Of a DNA stretch of 64,000 bases, positions 24,303 through 36,300 are shown piece after piece. Positions within the stretch are counted from its first letter, which is position 1, and every line of letters begins with the position of its first letter. The notes under the pieces were generated by a model. The model did no database searches. It was not told the DNA's origin and saw nothing but the letters and a program-made list of their open reading frames with translations. Source of the DNA: Cenococcum geophilum 1.58. Taxonomy: Eukaryota; Ascomycota; Dothideomycetes; Gloniales; Gloniaceae. The stretch is taken from positions 1,550,001 through 1,614,000 of the forward strand of contig KV748207.1 of NCBI GenBank assembly GCA_001692895.1, given 5' to 3'. Both the position numbers and the translations under genes were made by a program.

Positions 24303-24560
24303 CTTAATCTGGCTAGGAGGCTCGGCGGCAATACAATAGGGCTTAATAATATAATAAGGCTTGACGGCGATATAATAAGACTCGGCAATATAATAAGACT
24401 TAACAATATAATAAGGCTTGGCAACGTAATGAGGCTTAGCGACGTAATAAGACTTAACAATATAATAAGGCTCGGCAACGTAATAAGGCTCAGCGGCAAT
24501 GTAATAAAACTCAACAATATAATAAGTCTTAGTAATGTAATAAGGCTTAGGGCCGGGCAA
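24303..24560 (-). repeat. 18-bp minisatellite downstream of the SNF2-like gene
   Basis: About 13 units close to CTTAACAATATAATAAGG, a few of them 21 bp. The period is a multiple of three, giving two artificial minus-strand open frames of 78 and 86 residues. It may encode the repeated C-terminal tail of the SNF2-like protein, or lie just beyond it. Confidence 0.8.
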
Positions 24561-24564
24561 TAAG

Positions 24565-27500
24565 GGGAAGATTTAAGGTTACTTAGTTACTAATACCTAA
24601 CAGCGAAATCCAACAGTATAGTACTGCTATTAAGGTATTTTAATGCGGGTAGGTTATATAAAGGTTTTGTCCGTAATATGTCTAACATATCCCAAAAGTC
24701 TGCCTTTTGCTTATCTTTAAGGTCAAATTTCTAGCCTATAATAAATTAAATATTATAGTCAGTAAGAGCACGACAAATAACAGTATATTTTGCCCTGTTA
24801 TTTTTAGAACCGTTAAACACAAAGTAGTAGGTAGTCCATTAACTTATATCTATTAGTGCCGGCTAATAAAGTGCCTTTAAAACGTACCAATATCAATAAT
24901 AGCCCTTTTATTTTATAGCATAACAAGCTTAATAGCAACGGGGTTTCGGTCCTTATAATTAAGCATATTTATCTAGCGGAGCTAGGTTTACCAATTATTC
25001 CAGTCAGCATTATATTATAGGTTAATTTAATATCTTACACCAATGGAAAAAGGTAGAAGGCAGATTAAATAAAATAATCAGGGTACGCTTTTCTTCGCCG
25101 TTAGGGATTTTATATAGACGTCATATAGCGTACAGGTAGGAGCTGGTAGTCATTAAGACGTCGTGGGCAGTAGTAAAAGTTTTATATAGGATAGTAAGAT
25201 CTTAAAAACCACTACTAATGGTTCCCCCTCATAGCAGACAACTACGTATATACGCTATAACTATACAATCGGCAGACGAAAGCGGTAGTTATAAACGTTA
25301 GTTTATCTATTCTAATGCCGTCTTACTTTTTATAACAATTTAAGATATAAAGGGAGCTTTAGTTACGGGATAATCCTCTTACATACTAATTAGGCTTTTG
25401 GAATAATAAAGATGGTATATATATATAGTCTATCAGTAGAGAAAATATACCTTAATAGGAATTATTAATATATATTAGGAACGAGAGTTGGTAGGGTTAT
25501 AGGCTAGATTACTTAATAGGTGTTAAGGTAGTTAGTGGCCGGAGTAATATTAATCTAAATAAAATTTAAACTTTTTAAGGTTTAGTTAGTTATAAGGTAG
25601 TTAACACTAAGATAATATATTACAAAATATTAAACAGTTGTATATTGTCTATATATATATACATTATACTAAAACATACTCTTATTACAGGGGGTTACTG
25701 CTCCAACTGCACTAGCTACGCTATTTCCATTATATTATCATCAGCCTACTAAGTAGGTTGGGCTTTAAACACTTCGTAGAACTTATTAATCGTTATCCTT
25801 TTAGTTATTATACGCCTTACTAATATAACCATATTAATCGGGTTCCACTTATCCGTACTATACATTATTAACACAGTAACTACTAGCGCTGGCTATCTAG
25901 ATCTAGCAGCTCGGCCGAATACTTGCACCTCTATATCTACCATTATCGCCAGTTTAAGTAGATAAACTCTATGCATAGAAACCAAATTTAAACCCTCTCC
26001 TTTAACTCTTCGGTTAATAATAAAAAACTAAACCACGTTATTTTAGTAAAAACCGCCTATTAGAATACGAAACGCTTTATAAATATTCTTCTAGTCTTTT
26101 AGGGATATCCTAAACTCTATCTAGTAAACAGTTAAATATTTAAACTGGCCGAGCCTTTTATAGAAATACTATATTATATTATTAGTAACAGTTTACTACT
26201 AGTCTAATAGCTAACTTATAAGGCGTAATAGCGTATATACCGCTAGTTCGTAACTGCTAAACAGTAGTCTCTTATTAGGATTCCTTTTAAGTACTTTATT
26301 AACATATTTTATAATTCCATTTAGTTTCCCAGAGTTAATAATCGTGCTTTAATTCTTCTAAAGTAGATTCTTATCCGAAGGTTCATCCCATTTTTCGCTA
26401 CGGAACTTATTAACTATCTACCTCGGCTTTATTCCAACTTTTATCTCATCCTTTTACCACGCATCCTACCACTTATCTCCTACCTTAGCTAGGCCTAGAA
26501 AGATAGCAAAAATTTTTAATAAGCGACCGGCTCCCTCTAGAAATTAATCCATATTAAAAACGGGTTCTTCTCCTTTTCTTCCTTTAGCTTTCCAGTATCT
26601 AAAAGCTTTATTTAGCTGTTTAAAAGCTTCTAAGGATACTTTACGCCAGAGCTTCTTAATATACGGTTTAAATATTAAATCGTTCGTTACATAGCAGTCT
26701 TAGTAAACGACCAGTGGTAGCTCATTAATTACCCTCCTATTAAACCATCGGTCTTCCCCTATCCTACGCATAATTAAAACCTTTACAATTAAAGAGGAGC
26801 ATTTTTTAAAGCCTATAATAACCTTATTTGGAAGAAAAGAGTAATTAGCTACTCCTAGCTTTTCATATTTAATTAACGCTTTAACATTGCAATTATTAAT
26901 TAATTTTGTATTTGGGGAATCCGTCCAATTAGGGGCCCTAAAAATTTCCAAGGCGGGAATTAGACTCGTAAAACCTTCGCTAGTTAGCGTACCAGAAGTA
27001 AACACTACTAAAGGTCAAGAGGTATAGTAGGTTATTTTACTATTACCGTCCTTATAAGACCGGCCCGGGCGTTAGAAGCAAGGAAATACTGCTTAATCAT
27101 TATACACTTATTTGGCAATTTTTATTAGATAACCTATCTCTAACCTGTCTATATAGAACTTATTAGTAAAAATCCCACTAATAATATAATAAGGACCACC
27201 GTCTCTATAGAAATTAAAAATGGTTTTATACTATTCCTAAGCGGTCTAGGTTATTGCCTAAATTTATAAGGTCGTAATTATAAGATATAAAGCCAATCTT
27301 GGGTCCATTTTCCACCAAACCACTTCGCCTTCTCCTTTATATTTTATAGGTTCAAGAATATCCCTATCTTTATCTATAAAATTATACTTCTTTATACTAG
27401 ACCTAATAAAAGCCATATAGCGCACGCGGACTTATAGTTTACCTCCAAAAATAAAATTATTTAGTTCTAAGGTCTTAAACCATAATTTAACGTCTTTAAC

Positions 27501-29570
27501 CGCTTAGGGCAGTAGATTCTATCTAGTAATATATATAGTTGGTCCTACTAGCCGGTTAAGAAATTTTCTAGCAATACTTCCCTTAATATAACAGCACTGT
27601 AGCATACCATCTATTTAACTTAGGCATTAGGCGTTAGGCAGCTGCGGGTGTTTATCTATACTAGGGGTAAGGTAAAGACTTTCATCTCTACCTTTTTAAT
27701 TTTTCCAATTAAGCCAGTCGAGGTTAATCTTGGTTATTAACACGCCGGTATACTAAATTAAAAGCATTTAAAGTATCTTACCTAAACCCATTATATCCGC
27801 AAGAAAGGTCCTACCTAGGGTTATATAATTAAGAAGAGTATAGGTAACACTAAGCAGCTAATATATCCACATAGCTTTACCCTTTTTTATACCATATAAG
27901 TAAAAGGTTACGTTTTAAAGAGTATTACAAATAGTTAATAGAAATAAGAGGAACTATAGCGCCTTTACCTATAATATTAGGTTAATATATACTTCTCGCA
28001 CGTCCTCTAGGTAATCAACTTCCTAATTAACCTCCTTAATTTTATCCTTATACTCATCTTTTAGTTCCTTATTAGTCAAAATAGGGTTAATTAAGGCGTT
28101 AAAGTAGCGGCGCTCCTATATGCGGTTAAAATTAATTTCCCCAATATAAATTAGGTTAGGGTTATTATTTATATCCTTAAATAATATATCAATAAACATT
28201 TCGCGATTAGACTTTAGCCATTTATCACACTATCCTTTTATTTCATCCCATGGCATTATCTTAAATATTTACACTTTATTTAGATCTACGCCTTTTAAGA
28301 GCTCCAATTCATCTAGTAGGGGCTAGTCTTTACTACTATAGGTCCAGCTATAAGCAGTTTTAATTATAGCCAGCTGTATAGCTAATAATATATTAGTAGG
28401 TATAGATGGCGTGGACTTTAGGGTTAACGTAGGCTTTGGATTTAACTGCTTAGGTATAGGTAGCGTAGACTCTAGGGTTAACTGCTTATAACTACTTCAA
28501 CCCAGGGCAGGTATATCTATTCTTCTCCTAGTCAGCACTAGTCGTACAATATTAGGGTCAGAGTTAGACTTAAAATCACCCTCATTAAATCTTATGCCTG
28601 TAAACGTACGTTAGACAACTCTATACAATATTATACAATTTTATAAATTATAAAGTCTTTTACACTTTATAATCTAATTAGGATCTTTAACTCCAATCAT
28701 AATTATATTAAGTCCGGCCTTCTTTATAGAAAGCACTATAAATGCCAGGTTTATATAGTTAAGAATTAGTATACTAGTAGTCAGATCTACTATAGTCTAG
28801 CTATCCCTATATTTATCCGCCAAGAAGTTTTTACTTATCGCGGCCTACAGCTTATTATATCCACAGTAATATACATTAATTTTCTCTGGAGAATCGGACA
28901 ATAGATACTTATACTTAGTTTTTAATGCAAATCTATATAGAATAGGGGCCCTAGTAAATAGCGTTTTATCTAGGTAACTGTACACAGCAAAGCTCATTTT
29001 ATAGAATGGTATAGGTGTGGTATTTAGCTATTATAGGGCTTTAATAGACAGATTACTAAGCACCTAGAGAGCCTCGGAGGTTGCCCTTAATCTAAATAAG
29101 TTAACAAACTGCTCTCTAGAAGATAAGGCGCCACGCTTTTAAATAGCATTAGTTATCGTAACCTCTACACCTCTACGTCTATTAGTCGTTATATATCGCT
29201 ATATAGATTTTTTGGCGGCAATAGCAAAAGCTTTAAACTCTAATAGCAGATCGGATCTCTTAAATATATACCCATACTTAGTGTCAAGAAGGTTAAAGAC
29301 TATACGCTTAACTCTATTTTGCACGGGTCCAGACATTAGCAACCTACCGCTAGACGCTTTATTAATTTCACTAGCACAGTATTAGAGGATTTCGCTATAT
29401 GTTTTTTCGTTAATTATAAGTCCTTACTACAGCTTTGGACCACTTATTTACGATAAGTTCTTATTAGTCGTAGTAGTTAAGTACTAACTAGATTCTGGAT
29501 ATAGCGCCGCTATTATAGTTAGGGACCCTATATATTTATAAGTGGGTAAAAGCTTAATATAGAATAGTAT
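24565..29570 (-). pseudogene. Very long SNF2-family helicase-like protein carried by the transposon, RIP-mutated
   Basis: One minus-strand gene can be followed from about 29570 to 24565, some 1,600 codons, mostly in frame with RIP-type stops. N-terminal region: NRVKRIVFNLLDTKYGY near 29310 and YSYLDKTLFTRAPILYRFAL near 28950, no known domain. Helicase motif I reads FLADIMGLGK at about 27775-27805 (family: L-A-D-E-M-G-L-G-K-T). A 101-residue open piece at 26700-27005 holds FTSGTLTSEGF, the motif III-like turn. The C-terminal helicase lobe reads RLLFSSYELAVYTLL near 26290, GLNLVSMHRVYLL near 26010 and QVFGRAARSR near 25910, i.e. motifs V and VI. A tail region (DFWDMLDILRTKP near 24690) has no known domain. 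SNF2 ATPases remodel chromatin or act in DNA repair and methylation. Which subgroup this is I cannot tell. Confidence 0.75.
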
Positions 29571-29941
29571 AGAGTAACTTATAAAGACAGTAGAGCGGAT
29601 AATATATTAAATAATTAGCAATAATATAATAAGATAATCCTAACAGTTATAATAAGAAGGTGTGCTAATAGTATTAACTTAAAACAATAGTAGATACTAA
29701 TAAGAGTAATCTAAGAGTAATATAAGAAATAGAACGGAATGCGAGTCTTAATGTGAGAAGTAGGATAAGATATAAGCTTTAATGTGGGCAGTAAAATAAA
29801 ATGTAAGACTTAGAGTAAGAAACGGAACAAAAGGTACGTAGCAAGACAAGATATAAGATTTGCGCTGCTAACTAAGTAAATAACAATAAGAGAGCTAATA
29901 ATTCTATTCTTTATATTATAACTAGTTAGTAAAGTAGCTCT
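29571..29941. other. AT-rich spacer upstream of the SNF2-like gene
   Basis: No coding frame seen. It contains short AAGANNTAAGA-type runs at 29740-29850 (ATGTGAGAAGTAGGATAAGA and relatives) and is the likely promoter area of the minus-strand SNF2-like gene. Confidence 0.35.
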
Positions 29942-30293
29942 AGAGAGGTAGGGAAACAAGTTTAAGACAATCTAAGATATTAAAAAATGTCTAAGATTGT
30001 ACAAAAAAGTAAAATACAATATGGCATTTTATTCCGCAAGTATAAGGTAAGGCAAAATGCATAGCAGAAAGAGGTAGGGGAATAATCTAAGACATTATAA
30101 AAGGTCTAAGATTGTACAAAAAAAAGTAAAATACAATATAGTATTTTATCCCACAAGCGTAAGATAAGGTAAAGTACATAGTAGAGAGAAATAGGGGGAT
30201 AATCTAAAACATTATAAAAAGTCTAAGATTGTACGAAATAAAGTAAAATATAATATAGTATTTTATCCTACAAGTGTAAGATAAGGCTTTAGG
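29942..30293. repeat. Tandem repeat, three copies of about 115 bp
   Basis: Each copy contains GAGGTAGGG, TCTAAGACATTATAAAA, GTCTAAGATTGTAC, AAAGTAAAATACAATAT and a TAAGATAAGG end. Copies start near 29942, 30068 and 30190. Inside each, GTATTTTA follows an AAAATAC word, giving a potential hairpin around the ATAC-AATATAGTAT centre. It sits between the divergent SNF2-like (minus) and unidentified plus-strand genes. Confidence 0.8.
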
Positions 30294-30843
30294 ATACCCT
30301 TTCACCTAAAATATAACCTATTTTTAAGCTATATTACTAATAAAGCAACTTTTTTTTAGGTAAGCTGTTACGTCTACTACATAGGCAACCTAAAACTAGT
30401 ATCCTAGATCCCACTCATAGCTACTACGCCTCATATCAAAGATATTCGCTAGACTTATTTATATATAGGTCCTGTAGTCCGAATTATATATTAAGCTATC
30501 TATAACACAGCTATTATTACTCTAGCCCTATAATACCGTACTCTTATTTATACGCCTTTTTCTTCTATTTCCTACCATTATCCGCTTAATCTTTTAAACT
30601 TCCATAGCCGCCTAAACCAACACCACAGCCTCTTTATCTTCAAAAACACAACTACGTCAAGCTTAGCTCAGCCTCAATTTCTCTTCAAAAACACGGCTAC
30701 GTCAAGCTTGCCTCGGCCTTAATTTCTCCAAATATACACTGCCTAGAAATATATCCCGCCTTACACAACTACTATAAGCTCTACCTATAATATAGCGTCT
30801 AGTACCCTAGCGCAGAGCGGGCTCTCTTAAAAGCCGCATTATA

Positions 30844-31490
30844 ATGCCTTCTAGAGACCAGACACCTAAAGCTTCTTTAGCCGCTATAAATAAGGGAGAT
30901 ACCAATATATAGATCAACGGTGGCATACCGGGTGGAGATAGCCCTAATCTTCGCGAGCTAGGGTAGGATATTAAGGTCAAGCTAGCCAATCTACAGACTA
31001 ACCCAAATAACCCGTTCTTTTCTACTAAATTATTTAAAGAGCTCTAACTATATTTTAGCTTTCCGCACCCTAGTAGTATATAGGCTCATACTAATATATC
31101 TATTTAACAGAAAACCGGAGGTATTAAAAGGAATTCTAGAAATGAACTTTCGAAAGCCGTTAAAGACAAGTAGTTAGCCTATAAGACACGGGCTTTCTAT
31201 TTAGTTACTTTACGGGCTTTAAATCATCTATATTATTGCCAATACCCATTATCTAGCCTAACCCTTTAGCGTTACCCTAATAACAAATATAAGACTTCCG
31301 GGCGGCAGCTTAAGTTAGACATTAGTTAGAACTCTATATACCTAAGACCGGATATTATAGTTCTAAGTACTAACTTATTTAGTTATCTTAACTTAACTAG
31401 CACTACCCTTAATCCTCCCTTTTTTCTTACTACGGCTTATATAGAAACAACGGAATTATAGGTCTAGATAGCTAACATCGTCGGGCTCTA
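30844..31490 (+). pseudogene. Unidentified plus-strand gene upstream of the Plavaka transposase
   Basis: From ATG 30844 a frame runs about 215 codons to a stop near 31490, broken only by RIP-type stops. It starts MPSRDQTPKASLAAINKGDT, continues DSPNLRELG, DIKVKLANLQTNPNNPFFST and later KTRAFYLVTLRALNHLYYCQ and IYLRPDIIVLSTNLFSYLNL. The opposite-strand open frame at 30807-30989 is a shadow. I do not recognise the family; there is no clear DNA-binding or catalytic motif. It lies about 360 bases before the transposase in the same direction, so it may be a transposon accessory protein or an upstream exon region. 31500-31850 contains a repeated coiled-coil-like word (CTTAAGTCCTTAAACTCGGTG, twice) of unclear strand. 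Confidence 0.45.
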
Positions 31491-31849
31491 TAACATTAGT
31501 GGTAAATAATATCTTCGCCGTAGCTATAGTCCTATAGCCATCGCCTAAGAATACTATATATTATTATTTAGACGGATAAAGGTTTTTTAGGTACTATTAA
31601 GTCTTTAGTTTACAGTTCGGCTGCTTTAGACTCTTTTAAGTCCTTAAACTTAGTATTAAGCTCGGTGTTAAGCTAGTCACACTTACACTTTAGTATCTAG
31701 TTTGGTTGCCTTAGACTCTTAAGTCCTTAAACTCGGTGTCAAGCTAGTTATACTTATGCTTTAGCATAACTAGTTCTAGCAAGAAAATAAGAGGTATACT
31801 CTTAGCAGCTATAAAGCCAAGCCACTTAGATTAAATACCAGTAATTAAC

Positions 31850-34800
31850 CGTTAGTACTATAATACGCACTCTTTACGCCTAGAAATAATACCACATTGT
31901 TTAATATATAATTAGCGACAATACAGCGAAGCTATCTATGGTGTTCTTATACCCCTAAAAGTTATAGCGGCCTTTACTAACACCTACGGTACTATAAAAG
32001 GCGGCTACCTAGCCACTAACACGTCTATAAAAAAACACGCGAAGAGAGATACAACACTCGCACGTTTATTGCGGCCCAACTACTTACAATTTGCGATTAA
32101 TTCCACCACTCTAACTAGTTAGATAACGCGTAATTATAACTAGATAGTATAAACACGGATACTAACAAGTACGCTTTAGTGGCGGTAGAATATAAGCAGA
32201 ATACCCACCCGGTGCCTCTATGTAGTATACTACATCAGAAAAGCGTCCTATTGTCATTATTATTACTTAAAGTAGAGACATTTAAAGCAACTAAGAATAT
32301 AAAGGCAGGTAAACCAATTTCGTATAAGACCGATAATAATGTATAGTAAGTTAACTAGACAATTTTAGATATTACCATATAATAACACGACAATAGCCAA
32401 AGTATACCATATAATCCTTTTTATTTAGAGTTTAATTACACCTTTTTAATATAGCTGCACTACATTCGCTACATAAAGGGAGACGTTAACACACTGCTTA
32501 AAGACACCCGCCTTAGCCCACTTTATAGCCTACTTAGCTTCCAATCTACAAATTAATAGGAGGAACTAATTACCGCTATTTTATTTAGCATATAAAACGA
32601 ACAATAGCTCCAATTAGAGTGTAAAGTAGAATTAAATATTAAAGGCTCTAAGCAGAGGAAATACTATATTCTTTACTAGGATATTATAAATATAATTACC
32701 TTTCTAATTGGCTATTAACCCTTTAAAGATGCACTAGCATATACACCAAAGAAACTCTATAATGCTAATAACCACCAAGTCTATAATAAGCTATACAGTA
32801 GTAACTAGTAGTAGGAGACATAAGGCAAGGTTCCTAGCGGTGCTATAGTAGTTCCTATACTTATAGCAGTTAATAAAACCCAGCTAACAATACACCATAG
32901 CAACAAATCGGCCTAGCCGGTATATTTTACCATTAGTAATCTTAACCAACAAGTTCAACGCCAATAGATATCCCCCGCAAATATTCTTATCGGTTTTATG
33001 CCAGTTATTAAAGAAAAGGATAATAATATAAAAAGTAAAGCATATTATAAGGCGATAAAAACTATACTTAAACATAAGTCCTGCTTTAGTATTCTAACGC
33101 TATATTCTATAAACTAAAACATAATAGTAATTAAGCATCTTATAGAAAGCGGCATAAACCTTTAATATACAGATAATTTTATACGACGATGTTATCCAAT
33201 TATATATGGAATAATGGCAGACTATAAAGAACAAGTGCTGCTCATAGGTATCAAAAGCCAACAGCACTGCACTATATACTAGGTCCCCCCTTTAAAGCGT
33301 AAGAACTTAACTAAGAAACAATACCTGCTACGCACCTATAAGGAGACAAGAAGACAGATTAAACGCCAGCAACTAGAGAACATTCTTCCATCCTTAGACA
33401 ACTAGGTACACCCAGTAGAATATTTCACATGGCACTATCGCCTATTTAACATCCATAAGGGCATAATAGTAGATATTCTATATCAGCTTCTAAAGGGTAT
33501 TATCATACGACTTATTAAATAGGTACGGAAACTAGTAAGCGATGTCGTCCAGCCAAAAAAAAAGAGAAGAGGGACAAAGATAACCACAACAAATATATCT
33601 ACGGAGGCTTAGCTTAATTAGCATTTTAGATAAATCCCAGCTTTTACGGGGCTAAAACGGTTTAATAATCTATCATTTAGTAAAATTACTTAATAAACAG
33701 GTAATAAACAAAAAGCCATGGTTCGTCAACTTGTCGCTATGCTAGCCCCACTACTATCGTCTAGGGAACTATATGCTATACATTTTACAAGAGCCGTATA
33801 CAACTTCGTTATTATAGCTTAGTATCACACCTATAATAAGGAGACACTACAATATATGCACCACGCCCTATATCAAATTAATATGCTTAAAGGCGTATTT
33901 CAAAGTTTCCGTCCAAAGGCAAAGGATTCTAATACGGGCCATTTTAATATACTAAAATTCCATGCCCTCGTACATTTTAAGGAAAATATCCGCCTATACG
34001 GATGCGCAAATGGGTACTACACTAGCGTAAATAGCGAAGCTGGACACCATTACATTATTAAGGCGTTTTATAACTTAACAAATAAACGGGATTCGCTATC
34101 TTAAATCTGCTCTTACAATTTAAGACAGGTAGCAGTACTAGCAATAAAAGACAAAATAGCTTTTATAAATAGTAATTCTATACTATAGTCTTCCCAGCGT
34201 TTAGAGGTACAGATTACTTAACTAATATAGCATTTAGCAGTTATAAAGCTTTAGTAGCCTTTAGAAGATATAGATAGGGCAACAGATCTTGTCTAGAGGC
34301 GTCTTAGGTTAAAGACATAGCTTCATATATCTTATATAGCAAACTACTGCGAAATCCTAGGGTTTCTAGATGGCATTATAGTATTTATCCAAGAGTGCAG
34401 GCGAAAACTACAAGGCGAACGTGCCTAGAACTCCAATATGGACCAGAAAGAGAAGGATCCTTTATAGGTTAAGCGCCTGCTTATTAAAATACATCCATCT
34501 ATCCGCTATTAAAAACGAGACGGAAAAAATGCAACCGACCTTAAGGCCCAAATTAGTAAGGTAGTACGTTACACACTAGATTAGCAATATTCTAACTAGT
34601 AGAGGCGTAATTACGTATAGGTCTAAGAGTATATGGATAATAACAACCGTATTAGAAAGGGCCGCACACCGTTAGGTAGAAGACTTATAGGCCAGCTTTA
34701 GCTAATTATTACTATTCTAGATATTAAAAGGTTAGATAAATACGGTGTATATATACAGTATACTAAAGCTATAGTAGAGCTGCTTTAGCCATTAAATTAT

Positions 34801-35085
34801 AGACTGCCGCATCCAACACATAGCATGGTTAAGGTGAAAAGGTAGCCGCGCTCGAGCGTAAATACTAGGCAAGTACTTAGAGGTGGTTGCTTTTATTCAA
34901 TGCTATCTATTCTACAAAGCGCGCATATTATTCCAGCCGCTACTTCTTATCCAGATTTATACTATATCAATAATTATATTAATTGGGACTAATACAATAC
35001 TCTATACTCGGACAACTTTCTTAAAGAAGGAACCCGTATCGCGTTATTATATAGAAGCCAGGACAAATAACAAAAGCAGCTAAGC
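31850..35085 (+). pseudogene. Plavaka-family transposase, RIP-mutated
   Basis: About 1,070 codons in one direction. Landmarks: NKTQLTIHHSNKSAWPVYF (32870-32930), ANILIGFMPVIKEKDN (near 32985), YTDNFIRRCYPIIYGIMADY (near 33170-33235), and the still-open stretch 33856-34104 with NILKFHALVHFKENIRLYGC, VNSEAGHHYIIKAFY and NLTNKR. The C-terminal part has RKGRTPLGRRLIGQLQL (near 34655) and YYINNYINWDQYNTLYS (near 34960-35010). These match, in order, the pattern I know from Plavaka transposases (W-P-V-Y-x-T-x-G-N, C-x-D-G-x-x-R-x-x-x-P-x-x-A-x-Y-x-A-D-x-x-E-Q, F-H-x-x-x-H-F-x-x-x-I-R, G-Q-L-x-x-V, D-W-D-Q-Y). Such enzymes cut and paste the element at its inverted repeats. The gene ends about 560 bases before the right inverted repeat. 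RIP stops, for example within 33590-33700, make it inactive. Confidence 0.88.
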
Positions 35086-35089
35086 TAGC

Positions 35090-35600
35090 ATAGAACCTAT
35101 ATAAGACTATATAGGACTATATAAGATTATATAAGATTATATAAAATTATATAAGATTATATAAAATTATTTTAATCCTAATATATATTATAAGCTAGCA
35201 TACTACAGGCTAAGAAAATAGTAAAAATTCATTTACGCAATTGGCATATAACTTTAAAATAATATATTATATTACCTCAATTGCATATTAAAGAATGTAT
35301 AGTTGGCTTTTAAAGTTATTAAGTTAGTCAACTACGTGTTATTTAAATTTTAAGTTGGTCAATTACATATTAAGGAATATACAGTTAGCTTTTAAAGTTG
35401 TTAAGTAGGTCAACTGCGTATTATTTAACTTTTAAATATATCAAGTTAGTTAATTGCGTATTAAGTTAATTAAGTTGCATATCAAGTTGGTTAATTATGT
35501 ATTAAGTTAGTTAAGTTGCATATCAAGTTAGTCAATTACGTGTCAAGTTGGTCAATTGCGTGTCAAGTTAGTCAAATTGCATGTCAATTACGCGAAACGC
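35090..35600. repeat. Right subterminal repeats of the Plavaka-type element
   Basis: 35090-35165 is a run of ACTATATAAG / ATTATATAAG units (about eight). 35230-35590 holds at least twelve short units of the type AAGTTGGTCAATTGCGTGT, getting closer together towards the end. Together with the left subterminal repeats they would be binding sites for the transposase. The last 50 bases before the inverted repeat contain CGCGAAACGCG. Confidence 0.7.
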
Positions 35601-35634
35601 GAAAAACAAAGTCTACTTAAATCTCATCCTGCGA

Positions 35635-35648
35635 ATATTTTCCTAATG
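35635..35648 (-). repeat. Right terminal inverted repeat of the Plavaka-type element
   Basis: On the minus strand CATTAGGAAAATAT, matching the left end at 12 of 14 positions, followed by target TA at 35649-35650. Confidence 0.8.
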
Positions 35649-36290
35649 TAGCTACTATATAAATTTTTTAAAAGTTAATAACTAAGTAAGAAGTTAGACT
35701 ATGTTAGACTAGGACCTTTTAAAATTACGTAAAGAAATTTTACTAGTTATATTTAAGTTAAACCTACTAGCTAAAATAAAGATCTACCTTATATAGTACA
35801 TTGTAATACTAGAGCCAGTATATAGGAATATTAAGCCACTAGTTTATAAAGTAGACATATATAGAGGACAGGAAGAAGATAAATAGTAAGTTTTAAAGAT
35901 TATTAGTTATAAGGACATTAACAATAAAATATAGTATAAGGTTAAGTAGATAGGCTATAATAAAACTACCTAGGAGCTACTAGAAAATTTAAAGAACGCT
36001 ATAAGAAAGGTATAGGAGTATTAGAAGAAATTAGGTTAGGCAGTATTAATAAAAAAGGATCGCTAAAGAATAAGTCACCTAAGGGGGACCTAAGAAGAGC
36101 AGTTGCCGAACTACTTAGATCTATTTTCTTCTCTATTAGGGGAGAATCCGTTCTTTTATCGCCAAGTTCCTATAAACCTTATTCTATAAGTTTCTACTCC
36201 TTAGAATAAACCTTTTTACGTACCTTCTTAAGATAAAGCAACTGAGTAGATGCCGCGATATGAGTATTTAGGGCCTTCTATTCCGCATTA
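35649..36290 (+). pseudogene. G2 pol C-terminus with chromodomain, RIP-mutated
   Basis: It resumes exactly where 15525 stopped, as the uninterrupted G1 copy (41850 onward) shows. The frame at about 35905-36030 reads KIISYKDINN, IQYKVKQIGYNKTTQELLEN: the chromodomain pattern (I-x-x-x-r, Y-x-V-K-W-x-G-Y, T-W-E-P-x-x-N-L) with tryptophans turned into stops. Chromodomains steer chromovirus integration to heterochromatin. The end of the block is interrupted at 36300 by the retroposon. Confidence 0.7.
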
Positions 36291-36300
36291 TAAGAACGTT

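Larger units (their letters stand above)
15526..35648 (+). mobile_element. 20.1-kb Plavaka-type DNA transposon with helicase cargo
   Basis: The ends are inverted: CATTGGCAAAATAT at 15526-15539 and, read on the minus strand, CATTAGGAAAATAT at 35648-35635 (12 of 14 match). The empty site is known because G1 carries the uninterrupted sequence near 41850 (GATAAAGTATAGCTACTA). Comparing it with both junctions gives a TA duplication. Inside are a Plavaka transposase near the right end (31850-35085) and several other genes on both strands: SNF2-like, ZNFX1-like, and three without firm identity. There are subterminal repeats at both ends and several minisatellites. Known fungal Plavaka elements, as I recall them, are usually well under 10 kb, so the size and cargo are unusual. 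Nested later insertions could add to the length. Confidence 0.82.

Noticed and set aside
24281..24560. Minus-strand open frames of 78 and 86 residues
   Set aside because: Produced by an 18-bp minisatellite; at most a repetitive tail of the SNF2-like gene.
30807..30989. Minus-strand open frame of 60 residues
   Set aside because: Antisense shadow of the longer plus-strand gene starting at 30844.
34883..35083. Plus-strand open frame of 66 residues
   Set aside because: It is out of frame with the Plavaka transposase, whose conserved C-terminal motif YYINNYINWDQYNTLYS is read in another frame over the same bases.
15526..35648. Starship-type giant element with tyrosine recombinase
   Set aside because: No DUF3435/tyrosine recombinase motifs were seen at either end. 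The element has terminal inverted repeats, TA target site and a Plavaka transposase instead.
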